A DNA stretch of 16,520 nt from Candidatus Planktophila sp. (lineage in GTDB: Bacteria > Actinomycetota > Actinomycetes > Nanopelagicales > Nanopelagicaceae). Positions within the stretch are counted from its first letter, which is position 1. Each line of letters opens with the position of its first letter. The stretch covers positions 1-16,520 of the forward strand of contig JAHECV010000089.1 in NCBI GenBank assembly GCA_024641555.1. The letters are read 5' to 3'. A model generated the notes under the pieces. The model made no database searches. It was not told where the DNA came from and saw only the letters and a program-made list of their open reading frames with translations. Of the stretch, positions 14,399 to 16,520 are shown in pieces. Made by a program: the position numbers and the translations under genes.

Positions 14399-14977
14399 CT
14401 AGCCCCTGTTTGTGCGGAGTTTTTTTAACTCGACAGGCTCAGCCAAGGCGCGTTCAGCGGCCTCATAGCCATCTAGATAGGCGCTGGCCAGCTCAGAGTC
14501 CTCAAAACGGGCCAAGACCTCAGTGAAGGCGGGGCCATGGTCAAAGTGCTCGAGGTGGATCGCTTCATGGAAGAGGACATAGTCCAAGGCGTAATCCGGG
14601 GCGAGCTTGAGGCGGTCGGAGATGCGAATCGTGCGGTCGACGCTGGTGCATGAACCCCAGCGCTCGCGCATTGGGCGCCAGTTGATCGAGGCGGGACGGG
14701 CGGTTATTTCGGGGGCTAGGGATGCCATTAGTTCGTGTGTGCGCTCCATGAGACGTTCTTCGCTCGGCGTACGCAGCGCTTCTTGGCTGCGGATTTTGGC
14801 GATCATCTCTGGAACGATCGCATGTTCATCGGCCTTACTCATTCGCGCAGGAATCGAGACAATGATTCGTCCACCTTGGCGATAGGCCGAGATATTTCGC
14901 TTTCGCCGCGCAGAACGGATGACGAGAATCTCACCTTCTGAAATTCCCGGAAGAGTCAGATCGTCTTCGTAATCCAT
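14399..14977 (-). CDS. YgjP/DUF45-type (WLM/SprT-like) metallopeptidase
   Basis: This is a zinc metallopeptidase-like protein of the YgjP (DUF45) group. The zincin motif HEAIH (137-141 from the ATG at 14977) is followed by a third histidine in HGPAF (147), and the characteristic RWGSC stands upstream (106-110), as in YgjP proteins where this segment precedes the active-site helix. The N-terminal strands, IRSARRKRNISAYRQGGRIIVSIP in two parts, also fit. Substrate and role are unknown. The start is uncertain: ATGs at 14989 and 15004 and a GTG at 15037 are in frame. I took 14977 because family members usually start shortly before the first strand and a GGATGG lies four bases upstream. There is no signal peptide. 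Confidence 0.82.
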   Translation of the reverse strand: MDYEDDLTLPGISEGEILVIRSARRKRNISAYRQGGRIIVSIPARMSKADEHAIVPEMIAKIRSQEALRTPSEERLMERTHELMASLAPEITARPASINWRPMRERWGSCTSVDRTIRISDRLKLAPDYALDYVLFHEAIHLEHFDHGPAFTEVLARFEDSELASAYLDGYEAAERALAEPVELKKLRTNRG

Positions 14978-15135
14978 GGTGCCATCCATCTCGCCAAAGG
15001 CCATAGGGAAAAAGTACTCGCCTAAATCGATAATCACATATCCATTTGGGATATCTCAAGTACGTGTTGAGAGATTTCCGCAAAAAATATTTTGCACTAC
15101 AACAGAAATTACAGGTGTGTCAAAACGCTTTCTAT

Positions 15136-15164
15136 TTGATTCTGGGCACTTTAGGTCATAAGTT
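15136..15164 (+). promoter_or_regulatory. Candidate promoter for a small RNA
   Basis: TTGATT (15136-15141) and TAAGTT (15159-15164) are separated by 17 bases, matching the -35 form and the actinobacterial TAnnnT -10. Transcription would start about 15171, the first base before the long hairpin described in the next entry. No protein-coding gene on this strand could use it. Confidence 0.45.
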
Positions 15165-15170
15165 GCGCTT

Positions 15171-15250
15171 ACGAAGTCCTCGGATAACCGTTCTATATCT
15201 GCAAGGGGAAGGCAGATATAGCAATGTGCGACCGGGGACTTCGCTTTTTT
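15171..15250 (+). ncRNA. Candidate structured small RNA of about 80 nt
   Basis: The plus strand can fold into one long hairpin. The outer stem of 12 bp pairs CGAAGTCCTCGG (15172-15183) with CCGGGGACTTCG (15232-15243), with one G-U. A symmetrical 5 by 5 internal loop follows, then 4 more pairs, a bulged C (15222), and a perfect 10-bp stem CTATATCTGC (15193-15202) with GCAGATATAG (15212-15221). It is closed by the purine loop AAGGGGAAG. Six T residues (15245-15250) come directly after. No plus-strand gene precedes it, so it is not simply another gene's terminator, and on the minus strand no U run follows the stem. It does not match SRP RNA, 6S, 6C or tmRNA features I know. It is convergent with, and overlaps the stop codon of, the DUF2342 gene, so it may act on that mRNA or only mark its end. 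Confidence 0.5.
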
Positions 15251-16520
15251 ATATCAACCCAGAGAGATCATCTGGAATCGAAGTACTTGCCACAAACTTT
15301 TCTGGTTCCAATAAATCATCAGCGGTTGGAAGTAGCCCACTCCAAATTTGATCGCGCTCGCCGACGCTCTTTACTTCGCGGATTTTTTTCCAGAACGCGC
15401 TCGCCTCGCGAGTTAACTTTGGCGAAACTTGAAGCCCAAGCATTGAAGAAAATAGAACTTGTGCCGGTGCGGATGCAGCGCGACGTCGGCGATGAGTTTC
15501 ACGAAGTTGTTCGATACTCGGAATTCGATCACCTGCTGCAAGTGCAGTTACTTCATCGGTCCAACCATCAATTAACGCTAGGACAGTTTCTAGTTTAAGC
15601 AAGGCGCTCTTTTGGGCGGGAGATTCTTCGGGAGTAAAAATTCCACTATCTAGCGCAAAAGAAATAGCTTCTTCGTTACCAGATCCTTCTTGCATATTCT
15701 CAAATGCATCTTGTGCCTGACGTTGAATCGCATCAATATCTATATGGATTCCTTTTCCATATTCGACGATGGCGCTTTGAATATAAGAGACCAACCATGG
15801 ATTATGCGCAAATAAACGTGCAACTGCGCCTTCACGTAGCGCGTGATAGATAAAGACTTCAGATTTAGCGATCTCTAAATCATCGGCCCAATTTTCTATA
15901 TTTTCTGGAACAACGATGGCGCGTGCTGGATCAAGTAGCGGCAGCGCTACATCGTGCGCACCGGTTACTGTCGTTGAAAGGGTTCCGATGGATTGACCGA
16001 GCTGTGTTGCGATCATTGTGCCGATAAATGAGCGCAGCATCATGGTGATCATCTCGATCGGCGGCTGACCTTCGGCGCTTTCACCCGCCTGCGCCTTCAT
16101 GGCTTGATCCAGCAAATCTGAGATCGCCGCCGAAAGTCCTGCTGCCAAAGGTTCGATGATCCGCTGCCAACCCGGCATCGTTTCGTAAACCCAATCGAGT
16201 CGACTTGCTGCAGATGGCGTACTTGTAGATGCGGGAAATGCGGTTGCATCGTTTAACCAAATCTCTGATATTTCAAATGCGCTTTCCACAACCGATAAAT
16301 CTTTTGTTCCAAGCGGCTTCAAACCTTGAGTCGTAATAAATTTGCGGGCAGTCTCGCGGGCGGTTGCGATTGGAAGCACTTCCGCGTTGCCAGAATTATT
16401 TTTTTCGGCTTGTGAAAAAAGAGTTGTAAATGGATTTACAAAACCTGCTGGGTTAATTCCGAGTTGTTCAAATTGCGCCTTCATCTGTTCTTGCATCTGA
16501 CGCATCATCGCTTCAAAGTC
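15249..16520 (-). CDS. DUF2342 / zincin-like family protein, 5' end outside the window
   Basis: This is the C-terminal 423 residues of a DUF2342 (zincin-like metallopeptidase type 2) protein, the family of mycobacterial Rv3195. The reading frame runs off the right edge, so the start is not seen; full-length relatives are about 450-480 residues. Recognisable parts are QMKAQFEQLGINPAG near the N terminus, LGQSIGTLSTTVTGAHDVALPLLDP in two parts, and SEVFIYHALREGAVARLFAHNPWL, the most conserved segment. In family members that segment normally carries a histidine that would make a zincin site. Here it reads REGAVARLF and no HExxH is visible, so protease activity is doubtful. The charged C-terminal region ends EPEKFVASTSIPDDLSGLI. 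The stop codon overlaps the small-RNA U tract. Confidence 0.8.
   Translation of the reverse strand, partial: DFEAMMRQMQEQMKAQFEQLGINPAGFVNPFTTLFSQAEKNNSGNAEVLPIATARETARKFITTQGLKPLGTKDLSVVESAFEISEIWLNDATAFPASTSTPSAASRLDWVYETMPGWQRIIEPLAAGLSAAISDLLDQAMKAQAGESAEGQPPIEMITMMLRSFIGTMIATQLGQSIGTLSTTVTGAHDVALPLLDPARAIVVPENIENWADDLEIAKSEVFIYHALREGAVARLFAHNPWLVSYIQSAIVEYGKGIHIDIDAIQRQAQDAFENMQEGSGNEEAISFALDSGIFTPEESPAQKSALLKLETVLALIDGWTDEVTALAAGDRIPSIEQLRETHRRRRAASAPAQVLFSSMLGLQVSPKLTREASAFWKKIREVKSVGERDQIWSGLLPTADDLLEPEKFVASTSIPDDLSGLI

Noticed and set aside
15054..15072. TCTCAA/TTGAGA inverted repeat upstream of the YgjP-type gene.
   Set aside because: Six-base arms with a 7-base loop arise by chance often; no second copy or link to a promoter was seen.
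15080..15095. Small AT-rich hairpin GCAAAA...TTTTGC as a terminator.
   Set aside because: The stem is only 6 bp and no T run follows on either strand.
15094..15123. Minus-strand TTGACA as a promoter for the YgjP-type gene.
   Set aside because: The -35 is perfect but the only candidate -10 at 17-18 bases is TAGTGC or GTAGTG, which lacks the final T; too weak to list as a feature.
15171..15250. The small-RNA candidate as SRP RNA, 6S RNA, 6C RNA or a tRNA.
   Set aside because: It lacks the SRP GGAAG loop context, the large central bubble and length of 6S, the C-rich paired loops of 6C, and the TPsiC arm sequence of tRNA.

Overview
The window looks like the chromosome of a small-genome actinobacterium with intermediate GC content. 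The gene order is strongly actinobacterial: adnA-adnB, nudC, uvrD2, whiB7, an Rv3197-like ABC1 kinase, a ThiF/cyclodehydratase-like protein and a DUF2342 protein follow the order I remember for the Mycobacterium tuberculosis Rv3202c-Rv3195 region. Base composition near 50% GC, short or overlapping gene junctions and missing accessory domains suggest a streamlined freshwater lineage of the Nanopelagicales (acI) type. That placement is inference from style, not a match.

Left part (1-9934): DNA repair and nucleotide metabolism. adnA and adnB overlap by 4 bp and encode the two helicase-nuclease subunits of the actinobacterial double-strand-break resection motor. A complete endonuclease/exonuclease/phosphatase protein lies on the opposite strand, overlapping the adnB stop codon and diverging from nudC. 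nudC overlaps a UvrD2-like helicase that ends right after helicase motif VI, without the HRDC and tetracysteine modules of mycobacterial UvrD2.

Middle part (9935-11470): a whiB7 locus with an elaborate leader. It has an AT-rich box just before a -35 element, a 58-codon upstream ORF with an ideal ribosome binding site, a hairpin around that ORF's stop codon, an intrinsic terminator and then a purine-rich run into whiB7. This is the layout of a translation-dependent attenuator. whiB7 is followed by a VOC-family protein whose start codon lies inside a perfect 16-bp inverted repeat, and by a small conserved-looking protein of unknown function.

Right part (11484-16520), mostly minus strand: an ABC1/UbiB-like atypical kinase, a ThiF-like protein with the zinc cysteines of azole-peptide cyclodehydratase partners, a 20-bp-stem terminator, a 54-residue zinc-ribbon DUF5679 protein, a YgjP-type metallopeptidase and the 3' portion of a DUF2342 gene. 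On the plus strand, between the last two, is a self-contained signal for a structured small RNA of about 80 nt: a sigma70-like promoter, a nearly continuous hairpin beginning at the predicted start, and a U tract. I do not recognise this RNA. With the whiB7 leader it is the most likely undescribed element here. No tRNA, rRNA, CRISPR array, insertion sequence or phage gene was seen.
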